From the NCBI RefSeq assembly GCF_003385115.1, contig NZ_QUNI01000007.1:207117-271116 (forward strand): a DNA stretch of 64,000 nucleotides. Direction: 5' to 3'. The stretch's first letter is position 1; every line of letters begins with the position of its first letter. This DNA is from Flavobacterium aquicola (GTDB taxonomy: Bacteria; Bacteroidota; Bacteroidia; Flavobacteriales; Flavobacteriaceae). The notes below the pieces were generated by a model. That model was not told where the DNA came from, made no database searches, and saw only the letters and a list, made by a program, of their open reading frames with translations. The translations under genes and the position numbers were made by a program. Shown here piece after piece: positions 1-9,413 of this stretch.

Positions 1-336
1 AAACATTGGATTAGTATGGATGATTTCCCTAATAGACTAGAAAAATTTGAATATTTTATGGCTTATATGATTGATAATGAATTATCTTTTTTTGCGGATA
101 ATTTATCTGATGAAAAATATAATAATCACATTTTTTTTATGAGAAAAATGCTTGAAAATGTAGATTTAGATAGAAAAGGAAATTATCCGCATAAATTTCT
201 GGAGATCAAATTTAAATATGAAGCTATCATTGTAAGTAATTTGAAGTTTAAAAGATTATTAGATTTAAAGATTTTGATTTTTAAGGAAATTACGGAAAGA
301 ATTTCAAAGAAATTTTTTAGATTTTTTTATAAATGA
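1..336 (+). CDS. 3' end of an unidentified protein (partial)
   Basis: This is the tail of a gene that began before the window. The frame is open from base 1 (Lys-His-Trp-Ile-Ser ahead of the first Met at 16) and closes at 334-336. The 111 visible residues are rich in Lys, Phe and Ile, and I see no motif I can name. Its stop overlaps the next start in an ATGA arrangement (333-336), so it is the upstream member of the same glycan operon. It could be the C-terminus of a glycosyltransferase or a small accessory protein; the sequence does not decide. Confidence 0.6.
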   Translation, partial: KHWISMDDFPNRLEKFEYFMAYMIDNELSFFADNLSDEKYNNHIFFMRKMLENVDLDRKGNYPHKFLEIKFKYEAIIVSNLKFKRLLDLKILIFKEITERISKKFFRFFYK

Positions 337-1469
337 AAAAAATCCTATTCATATCCCACGATGCCTCAAGAACTGGAGCACCAATAGTACTATTTCATTT
401 TTTGAAATGGTTGAAAATTAATCAGCCTGAAATTCAAGCTGATTTATTAGTTTTAAAAGGAGGGAATTTAGAAAATGATTTTAAGGAAGTAGCGAGTAAT
501 TATTTTGATTATGAAATAAAAACAACACAAAAAAGACTAAATAGAAAGGAACGAATTTTATTAAAATTAGGTTGGTTGAAGAAATCTAACTTAAAAGATA
601 ATCTGTTCTTAGAATTAAGCCAAAATAATTATGATGTGGTATATGCTAATACTATTGCAAGCATTAAATTGGCTTTTGAATTAGTGTCAAAAAACAATTC
701 TGCTAAGTTTATAGCACACCTGCATGAGCTTAATGCAGTTATTAAATTGATTTTGCCAGATTTTAAAAATTATGTCGATAGGGTTGATCAATTTATAACT
801 CCTGCTAAAATGGTAAAAGCCAATTTAGTTTCTAATTGGGGAGTGCCAGAAAATAAAACTGCTGTCGTTTATGAATTTGCTTTAATGTATGAGATAGAGA
901 AACAAAACAAAAAGGGCGAAGAATTTATAATTGGAGCTTCTGGGACAGTTCATTGGAGGAAAGGACACGATGTTTTTATTCAAGTCGCCCGTTATATGTA
1001 TCAACACCATCCTGCGCATAATTTTAAATTTATCTGGGTTGGTCAAATTTCAAAATTAGAGCAAGTTGTAATAGAGGAAGATTTAATAAAATTAGGTTTA
1101 AAAGACAAAGTTATATTTGTTGGAGAAGTTGAAAATCCTGAAAATTATTACAAAGATTTTGATGTGTTTTTAATGACTTCGAGAGAAGATCCATTTCCGT
1201 TGGTTTGCATAGAAGTAGGTATGATGGGCAAACCAATAATCAGTTTTGATAAAGCAGTAGGAACAAATGAAATTTTAGAACAAGGCGGAGGATTTATAGT
1301 TCCTTATTTAGATATTGAAACTATGGGGAATAAAGTTCTAGAGTATTATATGAACCCAGATTTAATATCTGAGCATGGTGCGTTTAATAAAACTGTTTTT
1401 TCTAAGTTTACGCCTGAGCTAATTAGCCCTCAACTTTTTTCGATAATTAAAAAAAATTGTTCAGCTTGA
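333..1469 (+). CDS. Glycosyltransferase family 4 (GT-B)
   Basis: A 378-residue GT-B glycosyltransferase, presumably a retaining enzyme that adds a sugar to the lipid-linked glycan at the cytoplasmic face. The N-terminus (KKILFISHDASRTGAPIVL) is the usual first Rossmann strand with a Gly-rich turn. HLHELN (about residue 127) is the mid-domain His region. GASGTVHWRKGHD (about 200) opens the C-terminal domain. EDPFPLVCIE (about 285-294) is the nucleotide-sugar-binding motif that GT4 enzymes show as E-x7-E, here with Asp at the first spaced position. The start overlaps the preceding stop by four bases. Acceptor and donor cannot be read from the sequence. Confidence 0.9.
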   Translation: MKKILFISHDASRTGAPIVLFHFLKWLKINQPEIQADLLVLKGGNLENDFKEVASNYFDYEIKTTQKRLNRKERILLKLGWLKKSNLKDNLFLELSQNNYDVVYANTIASIKLAFELVSKNNSAKFIAHLHELNAVIKLILPDFKNYVDRVDQFITPAKMVKANLVSNWGVPENKTAVVYEFALMYEIEKQNKKGEEFIIGASGTVHWRKGHDVFIQVARYMYQHHPAHNFKFIWVGQISKLEQVVIEEDLIKLGLKDKVIFVGEVENPENYYKDFDVFLMTSREDPFPLVCIEVGMMGKPIISFDKAVGTNEILEQGGGFIVPYLDIETMGNKVLEYYMNPDLISEHGAFNKTVFSKFTPELISPQLFSIIKKNCSA

Positions 1470-2425
1470 ATCCAAAAGTTTCCATAATTATTCCTAATTA
1501 TAACCATGCAATTTTTTTGGTTCAAAGACTTGACAGTGTCTTCAATCAAACCTTTCAAGATTTTGAAGTCATTCTTTTAGATGATAAAAGTACCGATGAA
1601 AGTTTAGTTATTTTAAACCAATATGCTAATCACCCTAAAGTATCACATTTAGTAATAAATAAAGAAAATTCAGGAAGTCCTTTTAAGCAATGGCAAAAAG
1701 GAATTAAATTGGCTAAAGGAGAATATATTTGGATTGCCGAAAGTGATGATTATTGTGAATTAACTTTTTTGAAAAAATTAGTAAATTATAGCAATGAAGA
1801 TCATTCGAATGGAATTATTTATTGTCAAACAAATGATATCGATGAAAATGGTGTTTGTTTAAATCATAGAATAAATTATACTAATCGTTTCCAGCCTAAT
1901 ATATGGGAGATGAGCTTTGTTAAAGACGGAAAGGAATTTGTTGAATCTTATTTGAGTTTTTTTAATGTAATTCCCAATGCAAGTGCAGTGCTTTTTAGAA
2001 GAGAATTACTAGAAAACTCCATTTTTTCAAGCTCTTTAACAGATATGAAAATGTGTGGTGATTGGTATTTTTGGATTCAGATAGCATTAAAGTCTAAAGT
2101 GTGTTTTTTATCAGAAACATTAAATTATTTTAGAGACCATCAATCTGTAAGTCGCAATCATAAGGATATTCAAAAGAAAAAACTTAGGTTATTCGAAGAA
2201 AAGGTCGTGCGATCTTTTATGCATTCGAAGCAGATTATAAATTTAAAGTCAGAGTATTTGCTATATCTTAAATGGTTTGATTTGCACGGTTATCAAGCGA
2301 TTTATACGAAATCTTTTTATGATATAAAATTGAAAAATATCTCGTTTTTCTCTTTCGTAAAGATGTATATTAAAAACAAGTTTACTTTACATAAACTAAT
2401 AAGAAAATTTGCAATTTTAGCGTAA
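1466..2425 (+). CDS. Glycosyltransferase family 2 (GT-A)
   Basis: A GT-A inverting glycosyltransferase of about 319 residues. Near the N-terminus are VSIIIPNYN and the nucleotide-binding DDKSTDES; ESDDYCE (about residue 95) is the metal-binding DxD-like motif. A later GDWYFW matches the acceptor-side region of the family. I chose the TTG at 1466, which overlaps the previous stop as TTGA and gives the normal short lead Met-Asn-Pro-Lys before the first strand. Another TTG at 1457 would add three residues. Neither has a strong ribosome site. The sugar transferred is unknown. Confidence 0.88.
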   Translation: MNPKVSIIIPNYNHAIFLVQRLDSVFNQTFQDFEVILLDDKSTDESLVILNQYANHPKVSHLVINKENSGSPFKQWQKGIKLAKGEYIWIAESDDYCELTFLKKLVNYSNEDHSNGIIYCQTNDIDENGVCLNHRINYTNRFQPNIWEMSFVKDGKEFVESYLSFFNVIPNASAVLFRRELLENSIFSSSLTDMKMCGDWYFWIQIALKSKVCFLSETLNYFRDHQSVSRNHKDIQKKKLRLFEEKVVRSFMHSKQIINLKSEYLLYLKWFDLHGYQAIYTKSFYDIKLKNISFFSFVKMYIKNKFTLHKLIRKFAILA

Positions 2426-2434
2426 CTGGATTTT

Positions 2435-3559
2435 ATGAAATTACAAAAAAATAGAATAGCCATAATTTCTCCTTCTCAAAATGCGTATTCTGAAACTTTT
2501 ATTCAAGAACAAAAAAACGGGCTACAAGGAAATATTTATTATTATTTCAAAGGTGAAGTACCACAATCTTTAGAAGGTTTTGGTAAATTGGGTAATAAAA
2601 GAATTACTTATTCTGTAAAAATAAGACGCAAACTGGGATTGAAAACACTTTCAATTGCAGAAACAGCTTTCATGCATTCTCTTAAAGAAAACAAGATACA
2701 AGTTGTTTTGGCACAATATGGAACAACGGCAAATAAAATTGTTAATGTATGCAAACAAATAAATGTGCCATTAATTACACATTTTCATGGTTATGATGCT
2801 TCTGTTGGATCTGTAATTAAAAATTGCAATTATTATAAAGAAGTATTTTATTATAGTACATACGTGATTGCTGTTTCAATTTCAATGAAAAAAAAAATAA
2901 TTGAGCTTGGGTGTCCGCAAGAAAAAGTAATATATAATGCATGTGCACCAAATGATTTGTTTTTAAATATTGTTCCTAAATTCAGCCAATCAAATTTTAT
3001 TTCATTAGGACGGTTCGTTAATAAAAAAGCACCTTATAATACTATTTTAGCATTTAAAAAAGTACATGATCTTTATCCTGAAGCAAAATTAATTATGGGA
3101 GGGGAGGGAGAATTGCTAGAACCTTGTATTAATATTATAAAGGCATTAAAATTAGAAGAATCTGTTTTACTGCCAGGGATTATTGATAGAGTACAGTTTA
3201 TGGAATATTTATCTAATGGATTGGCTTTTGTGCAACATTCTGTTACTGCATTTAATGGTGATCAAGAGGGAACTCCTGTGGCTGTATTAGAAGCAAGTGC
3301 TGCTGGACTTCCAGTAATTTCGACAAAACATGCGGGCATTAGTGATGTTATTATTGAAGGCGAAACAGGATTTCTTGTAGAAGAAAATGATATAGAAACT
3401 ATGGCAGAAAATATGATTTTGCTTCTAGAAAATAAAGTTTTGGCTGAAAAAATGGGAATTAATGGAAAAGAGAGAATAAAAATTAATTTTACAATGAAAA
3501 AGCATCTAAGCGTAATAGACAGTTTAATTGAAAAAATAATTAAAAACACAAATGAATAA
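2435..3559 (+). CDS. Glycosyltransferase family 4 (GT-B)
   Basis: A 374-residue GT4 enzyme. THFHGYDAS (about residue 112) is the conserved His-containing loop of the N-terminal domain. FISLGRFVNKKAP (about 188) begins the donor-binding domain. EGTPVAVLE (about 277-285) is a textbook E-x7-E motif, followed by the usual GLPVISTKHAGISDVI. The gene starts ten bases after the previous stop, and its own end overlaps the next gene by eight bases, as expected in a tightly packed operon. It probably adds one residue of the surface glycan. Donor specificity is not deducible. Confidence 0.92.
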   Translation: MKLQKNRIAIISPSQNAYSETFIQEQKNGLQGNIYYYFKGEVPQSLEGFGKLGNKRITYSVKIRRKLGLKTLSIAETAFMHSLKENKIQVVLAQYGTTANKIVNVCKQINVPLITHFHGYDASVGSVIKNCNYYKEVFYYSTYVIAVSISMKKKIIELGCPQEKVIYNACAPNDLFLNIVPKFSQSNFISLGRFVNKKAPYNTILAFKKVHDLYPEAKLIMGGEGELLEPCINIIKALKLEESVLLPGIIDRVQFMEYLSNGLAFVQHSVTAFNGDQEGTPVAVLEASAAGLPVISTKHAGISDVIIEGETGFLVEENDIETMAENMILLLENKVLAEKMGINGKERIKINFTMKKHLSVIDSLIEKIIKNTNE

Positions 3560-4517
3560 CCCTTTAGTTTCTATTATAATACCCGCTTATAACCGAGGAT
3601 ATCTTATAGAAGAAACATTAAAAACTGTATTATTACAATCTTACAAAAATTGGGAGTGTATTGTTGTAGATGATGGTTCGAATGATAACACTTTAGAAAT
3701 TTGCAAGAATTATGCTATTAAAGATCAAAGATTTAAATTTCATGAAAGACCATCTAATTTATCTAAAGGAGCAAATTCGTGCAGAAATTACGGTTTTGAA
3801 TTAAGCAAAGGCGAACTTATTCAATGGTTTGATAGTGATGATTTAATGTTGCCAGATTATATATCAGAAAAAGTAAATTGTTTTTCTGATGAGATTAGTA
3901 TGGTTATGTGTCCAGGATTTTATTGGTATCCAATAACAGGTGAAAAAGAACCTTATGATTTAGTAATAAAAAATTATTTATTTAATGATTATGTTCGTTG
4001 GGAAAGTAAGGTATTAACTCCATCTGTCTTATTCAAAAGGAAATGTCTTTCTGGGGAAAAAAAATTTAATACTAAAATGACAAGAGGACAGGAATTTGAA
4101 TTCTTTTCGCGTTTGTTCTTTAATTTAAAAGAAAATGACTATTACATAGTTAATAAACCTTTGTTCCTTTATCGACAACATTCAAATTCAATTTCTCTCA
4201 AAGATAATGTTTATATTAAGCCTAATAAAGAATCGATGGTTTTTATAGCATTAAATAATTTGGAAAGGAGTATTAAAATTAAAGATATTGAATTAATAAA
4301 ATATCAAGTATATAGAATAGTAAACTATTATATTCAAAGTGTTGAAAATAAACATTATAAAAATGTGTTTTATATTTTTTTTAAATTTTCGGCACTCTTA
4401 TTAAAAATTAATTTTCTTTTTTTTATAGAATTTTCTTTTTGGGGTAGTTCGTTTTTTATTTTAAGAAAAAGAAGTTATAAAATCGAAAAGCGAATACGTA
4501 ATTATAAAATCGAGTAG
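3552..4517 (+). CDS. Glycosyltransferase family 2 with hydrophobic C-terminus
   Basis: A 321-residue GT-A glycosyltransferase. VSIIIPAYNRG (from residue 6), VVDDGSNDNT (about 39-48) and QWFDSDDL (about 92-99, the DxD region) are classic for GT2. The last third is unusual in being strongly hydrophobic: about residues 270-305 are mostly Phe, Leu and Ile with few charges, which suggests one membrane-associated helix or hairpin. The protein may therefore be held at the inner membrane near its undecaprenyl-linked acceptor. The start lies eight bases inside the previous gene. Function beyond hexose-type transfer is unknown. Confidence 0.9.
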   Translation: MNNPLVSIIIPAYNRGYLIEETLKTVLLQSYKNWECIVVDDGSNDNTLEICKNYAIKDQRFKFHERPSNLSKGANSCRNYGFELSKGELIQWFDSDDLMLPDYISEKVNCFSDEISMVMCPGFYWYPITGEKEPYDLVIKNYLFNDYVRWESKVLTPSVLFKRKCLSGEKKFNTKMTRGQEFEFFSRLFFNLKENDYYIVNKPLFLYRQHSNSISLKDNVYIKPNKESMVFIALNNLERSIKIKDIELIKYQVYRIVNYYIQSVENKHYKNVFYIFFKFSALLLKINFLFFIEFSFWGSSFFILRKRSYKIEKRIRNYKIE

Positions 4518-4569
4518 CTGATTGTCTAAAAGAATTTTAAAAGGATAGGATTTAGAATATATTTAAATA

Positions 4570-5697
4570 ATGATAAAAAAAATTAAATTTCTAGCTTATT
4601 ATTTGCCACAGTTTCATCCAATTCCGGAAAATGATTTGTGGTGGGGAAAAGGTTTTACTGAATGGTTAAATGTAGTAAAGGCGAAGCCTTTATTTAAAGG
4701 ACATTATCAGCCTATTTTGCCAGCAGATTTAGGCTTTTATGATTTAAGAGTACCAGCAGTACAAGAAGAGCAATCAAAAATGGCGTTAGAATATGGTATT
4801 GATGGATTTATTTATTATCAATACTGGTTCGGAAAAGATAAAATGTTACTCGAAGGACCGGCAGAAGCGATGTTGGAAAACAAAAAAATTACGATTCCAT
4901 TTTGTTTTTGTTGGGCAAATGAAACTTGGAAAGGAATTTGGCATGGATTGCATAGTTCTGACGTTTTAATAAAACAATTATATCAGGGAGTAGAAGCATA
5001 TAAATCTTATTTTAATTATCTATTGCCTTTTTTTAAAGATGAGCGTTATATCAAAATTGATAGCAAACCAATGTTCCATATATACAAACCGGAAGAAATT
5101 CCAGATATAAAGTCTTTTTTAAAATTGTTTAATGATTTAGCAATTGAAAATGGATTCAAAGGAATTCATTTTATTGCTACTATTAGTTCAGATGATTTTG
5201 CTTTAGGTCATAATGAAATATTTGGAAAAGTAGATTCGGGCATTTTTATCAAAATGCGTTACGGTTCTGAAAATCAAAGTGTTTTTGCTAAAATCAATAA
5301 AAAGATAAAAAAAAATATTCATGGAAAATTAAAGATCAATGGTCATATAGATGAGCGAACTAAGCCTTTGATTTTTGATTATAAAAAAGGAGTCGAAAAG
5401 CTCAATGGAGAATTACAAAATAAAAAGTCTATCCCACAAGTTTTTCCTAATTGGGATAATACTGCAAGAAGTGGGAAGAAGGCACTGATTTTCAGAAATT
5501 CAACGCCTCATCTTTGGCAAGAGCATTTGCAAATGGCTGTAAAGAATTTGATTAAAAATGTAGAGAACCCGCAGATCGTTATAATCAAATCATGGAATGA
5601 ATGGGCAGAAGGCAACCATCTTGAACCAGACGGCAAATTTGGACGTAAATGGCTTGAAGCTGTCAGGAATGTAAAACAAAATAATAACTTGTTATGA
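4570..5697 (+). CDS. WbsX-type glycosyltransferase-like protein
   Basis: A 375-residue member of the WbsX family (Glyco_tran_WbsX, related to the GH99 fold), common in O-antigen and capsule loci. Typical marks are FLAYYLPQFHPIPEND and WWGKGFTEW near the N-terminus, HYQPILPADLGFYDLR (about residues 45-60), FCFCWANETW (about 113-122) and the closing block KSWNEWAEGNHLEPD (about 341-355). Family members are annotated as glycosyltransferases mainly from context, so the reaction is not established; a glycan-cleaving or glycan-modifying role is possible. The gene follows a 52-base gap and overlaps the next by four bases. Confidence 0.88.
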   Translation: MIKKIKFLAYYLPQFHPIPENDLWWGKGFTEWLNVVKAKPLFKGHYQPILPADLGFYDLRVPAVQEEQSKMALEYGIDGFIYYQYWFGKDKMLLEGPAEAMLENKKITIPFCFCWANETWKGIWHGLHSSDVLIKQLYQGVEAYKSYFNYLLPFFKDERYIKIDSKPMFHIYKPEEIPDIKSFLKLFNDLAIENGFKGIHFIATISSDDFALGHNEIFGKVDSGIFIKMRYGSENQSVFAKINKKIKKNIHGKLKINGHIDERTKPLIFDYKKGVEKLNGELQNKKSIPQVFPNWDNTARSGKKALIFRNSTPHLWQEHLQMAVKNLIKNVENPQIVIIKSWNEWAEGNHLEPDGKFGRKWLEAVRNVKQNNNLL

Positions 5698-6611
5698 AAC
5701 AATTTGATAAGTTAGTGTCTGTTATAATTCCGTGTTATAATCAGAGTGAATTTTTGGACGAAACTTTAAATTCAATACTTATCCAAACCTATACGAATTG
5801 GGAATGCCTTATTATAAATGATGGCAGTTTAGATGACACTGAAAAAATTGCTCAAGAATGGATCGCAAAAGATAATAGATTTGTTTATTTTAAAAAAGAC
5901 AACGAAGGGGTAAGTAGTTGTAGGAATTTAGGTTTAGAAAAAGCAAAAGGAGATTTTATACAATTTCTCGATGCCGATGATTTATTAGCAGAAAATAAAC
6001 TTCAACTTTCAATTGAGGCTGTCCATGAGTATGATGTTGAGGTGGTATGCACTAATTACTTTTTGTTTGAAAGTCATATTGCTAAAGCATATCCACCATT
6101 TTCACAATTAGGAGATTTCGAATTTAGTTTTTATAATCTAGCACGATATTGGAATAATGGTTTCACAATTCCAATACATTGTTGGGTTTTTAATAAATCT
6201 TTGTTAGAAAATATTCAATTTCCCTTGGGTTTAACAGCTCAGGAAGATTGGGTTACATGGTTGAGGATTTTTCAAAAATCCCCTAAAACATTCTATATTC
6301 CTCAACAACTTGCTTTTTATCGAATAAATCCCAAAGGAAGAACTCAAACTGGTGGTTTTTTTAATGAAACACTTGAGGCAATTAATTTCTTGAAATCTTT
6401 TTTAAACGAAGCAGAATTTAGAATACTTTACGAAGCTGTTTTAACAAGTTCTAATGAAGGAAATATTTATTGGAGAAATCGAGAAGATAATTTAAAAAAG
6501 TCCAATACTTATCAATTCGGACTATTAGTTAAAAAAATTTTTCAAAAAATTGGGCTTTTGAAGTTAGCAAGATATTTATTTTCTTTTGTCTTAAAATTTA
6601 AATCTAAATAG
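5694..6611 (+). CDS. Glycosyltransferase family 2 (GT-A)
   Basis: A 305-residue GT2 enzyme. VSVIIPCYNQSEF (from residue 8), INDGSLDDT (about 42-50) and IQFLDADDLL (about 91-100) are the nucleotide-binding and DxD motifs. A later AQEDWVTWLR (about 182-191) matches the ED acceptor-site motif of the family. It overlaps the WbsX-type gene by four bases (ATGA) and is followed one base later by another GT2 gene. It most likely transfers one sugar of the repeat unit. The C-terminal 40 residues are basic and hydrophobic, fitting peripheral attachment to the membrane. Confidence 0.92.
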   Translation: MKQFDKLVSVIIPCYNQSEFLDETLNSILIQTYTNWECLIINDGSLDDTEKIAQEWIAKDNRFVYFKKDNEGVSSCRNLGLEKAKGDFIQFLDADDLLAENKLQLSIEAVHEYDVEVVCTNYFLFESHIAKAYPPFSQLGDFEFSFYNLARYWNNGFTIPIHCWVFNKSLLENIQFPLGLTAQEDWVTWLRIFQKSPKTFYIPQQLAFYRINPKGRTQTGGFFNETLEAINFLKSFLNEAEFRILYEAVLTSSNEGNIYWRNREDNLKKSNTYQFGLLVKKIFQKIGLLKLARYLFSFVLKFKSK

Positions 6612-6612
6612 T

Positions 6613-7506
6613 ATGTTGGCTTTAGTTATTCCATACTATAAGATTGATTTCTTTGAAGAAACTTTAAAAGCACTGGCGCGGCAAACTAATAAACAATATA
6701 GAGTGTATATTGGTGACGATGCGAGTCCAAATAATCCAAATGTTTTATTGGAGAAATATTCCAACAGATTTGATTTTATTTATCATAGATTTGACGAGAA
6801 TTTAGGAGGGAAATCATTGGTGCGACAATGGAACAGATGTCTCAATCTTTGTAATGATGAAGACTGGGTTATGATTTTGGGAGATGATGATGTTTTAGAA
6901 AGTAATTGTATAGAAGTTTTTTATAATAATTTAAAAGAAATAGAAAGTCTGGATGTTTCTGTAGTACGTTTTGCTACGCAAGTTATTGATGAAAATGGAA
7001 TTGCAATCTCGGAGGTTCATCAGCATCCCAAAATTGAAAAAGCAACTGATTTTTTAATACGAAAATTTAAAGGCGGTACTAGAAGTTCATTAAGTGAATA
7101 TGTTTTTAAAAAAAAGATAGTAGACAGTATAAAATTTAAAGACTTTCCATTGGCCTGGTCTAGTGATGTTTTAGGGGTTGTGGAGTTTTCTGCAGGGAAA
7201 GATATTTATACTGCAAACGATGCCTTAGTATACTTTAGATTAAGTGGTGAAAATATTACGAGCCAAGGAGATTCAATTGAAAAAAACAAGGCTTGGTTTC
7301 AGTTTTATTATTATCTGATTTCTAACTACGGAAAACAATATCCCAAAGAGTTAACCGCTACACTTTTCGACAGACTTGAAAAAGTACAGCTAAATAATAA
7401 AAAAACACCTTTAAGATGGATCAAGTTAATTTGGTTGTATCTTAATTTTGATCAATATTCAAGATTTTTGATCTTATTTATGAAAATTAAAAAAAGTATT
7501 CAATGA
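6613..7506 (+). CDS. Glycosyltransferase family 2 (GT-A)
   Basis: A 297-residue GT2 enzyme. LALVIPYYKIDFFEETL and the following YIGDDASPNNP form the nucleotide-binding half. MILGDDDVLESN (about residues 92-103) is the metal-binding region. SSDVLGVVEF in the C-terminal half may be the acceptor-site acid. It starts one base after the previous gene and overlaps the following gene by four bases. Specificity is unknown. The pairing of two dissimilar GT2 genes in tandem suggests two separate linkages rather than a recent duplication. Confidence 0.9.
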   Translation: MLALVIPYYKIDFFEETLKALARQTNKQYRVYIGDDASPNNPNVLLEKYSNRFDFIYHRFDENLGGKSLVRQWNRCLNLCNDEDWVMILGDDDVLESNCIEVFYNNLKEIESLDVSVVRFATQVIDENGIAISEVHQHPKIEKATDFLIRKFKGGTRSSLSEYVFKKKIVDSIKFKDFPLAWSSDVLGVVEFSAGKDIYTANDALVYFRLSGENITSQGDSIEKNKAWFQFYYYLISNYGKQYPKELTATLFDRLEKVQLNNKKTPLRWIKLIWLYLNFDQYSRFLILFMKIKKSIQ

Positions 7507-8708
7507 AGTTTTTAGTGATAGTGCAAGACTTAAGAGTGTCGGGAACAAGCGAAGGAATAGTTTCAAGATCCTTTATTGCAAGATTACGAAAGTCATATCC
7601 AGAAGCTACAATTGACCTTTGTTATTTTATGGGATATCGCCATGACTATCATAAGGAATTACTCAACGCAGATTCAATATCAGAATATTTGATAAAACGA
7701 AAGCCACCTTTGCTTATTAAATTATCAAATGCAATTTATCGAAGACTGTTTACGAAATCAATTTATAAGACATATTACTTAAATCAATTTAAAAAAAGAA
7801 TTGCCGCTATTTCATATAAAGATTATGATAGGATTTTTATAAGAAGTTCAGGTTTAGAATATGAAACCATTTTAGCATCAAAAGATTTACCTATACTGAA
7901 AGAAGCGATTATTAATTTTCATGATCCTTATCCATTTTTCTTTGATACAAGTTCCAATAAAGACCTGACAAAACGTGAACTATTGGATTTTCAGGAAATG
8001 TATAAAATAGTTCAAGTATCTAGAATTTGTATGGCGCCATCTTCATTATTAGCCAAAGATTTACAAATTATTTATGGCAATTATAAAAGGTTTTATACAC
8101 TACCACATCAATATGACTCTAGTGCTTTTGAATTGTTAGATCATTCTTTAGTGCGAAAAAAACAAAAGGCTATTTCAATGTCATATCATGGAGGATTACA
8201 ATTTGGGAGAAATGTGGATATTTTATTAGATGTTTTTGCAGAATTGTGTTTTGAAAATGAATTTTTTAAAGAAAATGTAGAAATGGTTTTTAGATTGAAG
8301 AGTTCCGAAACCAATCGATTAAAAAATAAATATAAAGGATGTGCTAATATACATATTTTAGATGGATTAGATTTTTCTAACTCAGCAAATGAACAATTAA
8401 ATGAAGCAGACATAATTTTGATTCTTGAAAGTTATTTAGATTACAGTAATATACTATTAGGCAAAGCACCTTTTGTAGCATCATTAAACAAACCAGTTTT
8501 TGCATTGTTACCAATGGAATGTGAATTAAGAAAGATAATTATAAATGACAATTATATAGCAACTTCTAACAATTCAATTGAAATAAAAGAAAAATTAAAA
8601 AATCTAATCAAAGATTATAAGGGCAAAGATGAAAAATTTGAACCTTTTGAGAATTATTTTTCAGAAGCCAGTTTTGCGAATCAGTTGGACAAAATATTAA
8701 AAGTATAA
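7503..8708 (+). CDS. Putative GT-B glycosyltransferase
   Basis: A 401-residue protein that I read as a divergent GT-B glycosyltransferase. It has an N-terminal Rossmann-like start (MKFLVIVQDLRVSGTSEG), NFHDPYPFFFD at about residue 138, and a second domain opening with SMSYHGGLQFGRNVDILLDVF (about 224), which resembles the donor domain of GT4 enzymes. The E-x7-E motif is not clear: ADIILILESYLDYSN occupies that region. The context is convincing, with overlap of the GT2 gene before it and a one-base gap to the FkbM gene. Fold and function are inferred; a weakly related GT1 or GT4 subgroup is likely. Confidence 0.7.
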   Translation: MKFLVIVQDLRVSGTSEGIVSRSFIARLRKSYPEATIDLCYFMGYRHDYHKELLNADSISEYLIKRKPPLLIKLSNAIYRRLFTKSIYKTYYLNQFKKRIAAISYKDYDRIFIRSSGLEYETILASKDLPILKEAIINFHDPYPFFFDTSSNKDLTKRELLDFQEMYKIVQVSRICMAPSSLLAKDLQIIYGNYKRFYTLPHQYDSSAFELLDHSLVRKKQKAISMSYHGGLQFGRNVDILLDVFAELCFENEFFKENVEMVFRLKSSETNRLKNKYKGCANIHILDGLDFSNSANEQLNEADIILILESYLDYSNILLGKAPFVASLNKPVFALLPMECELRKIIINDNYIATSNNSIEIKEKLKNLIKDYKGKDEKFEPFENYFSEASFANQLDKILKV

Positions 8709-8709
8709 A

Positions 8710-9402
8710 ATGATAAAAAAAATTAAAGAAACTATCAGGAGGAAGATTTATAAAAGATATAATATTAGTTTTTCTCAAGGAGGAGGAGATGATATTCAAC
8801 TTAACAAACTTATTAAAGAAAAAAAACCAGGAGTTTATGTTGATATTGGATGTTGGCATCCAGTTAAGTCTTCTAATACTTATTTTTTTCATTTAAGAGG
8901 GTGGAAAGGTATTTGTATTGATCCTAATCCTGAATTAAAAAAGGCATATGATTTTTTCAGACCTAATGATATTTTTATTAATTGTGCAATTGGACTGAAA
9001 GAAGATAAAATGTCTTATTATCAATTAAAAGATAATTACAGTGCAATGAATACTCTAAAACAAGATTTTATTCAAAAACATAATTTAGAAAAAGAGATAA
9101 AGCATGTTTTAGATGTTCCTATATACAATTTGAAAAACATTTTGGATAAAAATATTTTAGAAGGAGATAGATTAGATTTTTTTGATATAGATGTAGAGGG
9201 ATTTGATTTAGAAGTTTTAAAATCAAATGATTGGGATAAATACAGGCCAAAGATTATTTTAGTTGAAAGTAATCTATCTATTCAAAACGATATTAATTCA
9301 GAGATTGTACATTATTTAGCGACAGTTGATTATCGATTGGTAGCAAAATCAGTTATTAATGGAGATTTGGGAAATTTATTTTTAATGGATAATAAACAAT
9401 AA
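8710..9402 (+). CDS. FkbM-family SAM-dependent methyltransferase
   Basis: A 230-residue FkbM-type methyltransferase, likely O-methylating a sugar hydroxyl of the glycan. VYVDIGCWHPVKSSNTYFF (about residues 38-56) is the SAM-binding motif I in the form usual for this family. GICIDPNPEL (about 65-74) holds the acidic residue that binds the ribose. FFDIDVEGFDLEVLK (about 157-171) is the conserved FkbM block, and PKIILVESN follows. The length suits a stand-alone enzyme. It sits one base downstream of a glycosyltransferase gene, so the methyl group probably goes on a residue added by a neighbour. Confidence 0.9.
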   Translation: MIKKIKETIRRKIYKRYNISFSQGGGDDIQLNKLIKEKKPGVYVDIGCWHPVKSSNTYFFHLRGWKGICIDPNPELKKAYDFFRPNDIFINCAIGLKEDKMSYYQLKDNYSAMNTLKQDFIQKHNLEKEIKHVLDVPIYNLKNILDKNILEGDRLDFFDIDVEGFDLEVLKSNDWDKYRPKIILVESNLSIQNDINSEIVHYLATVDYRLVAKSVINGDLGNLFLMDNKQ

Positions 9403-9413
9403 TTATTTCAAAA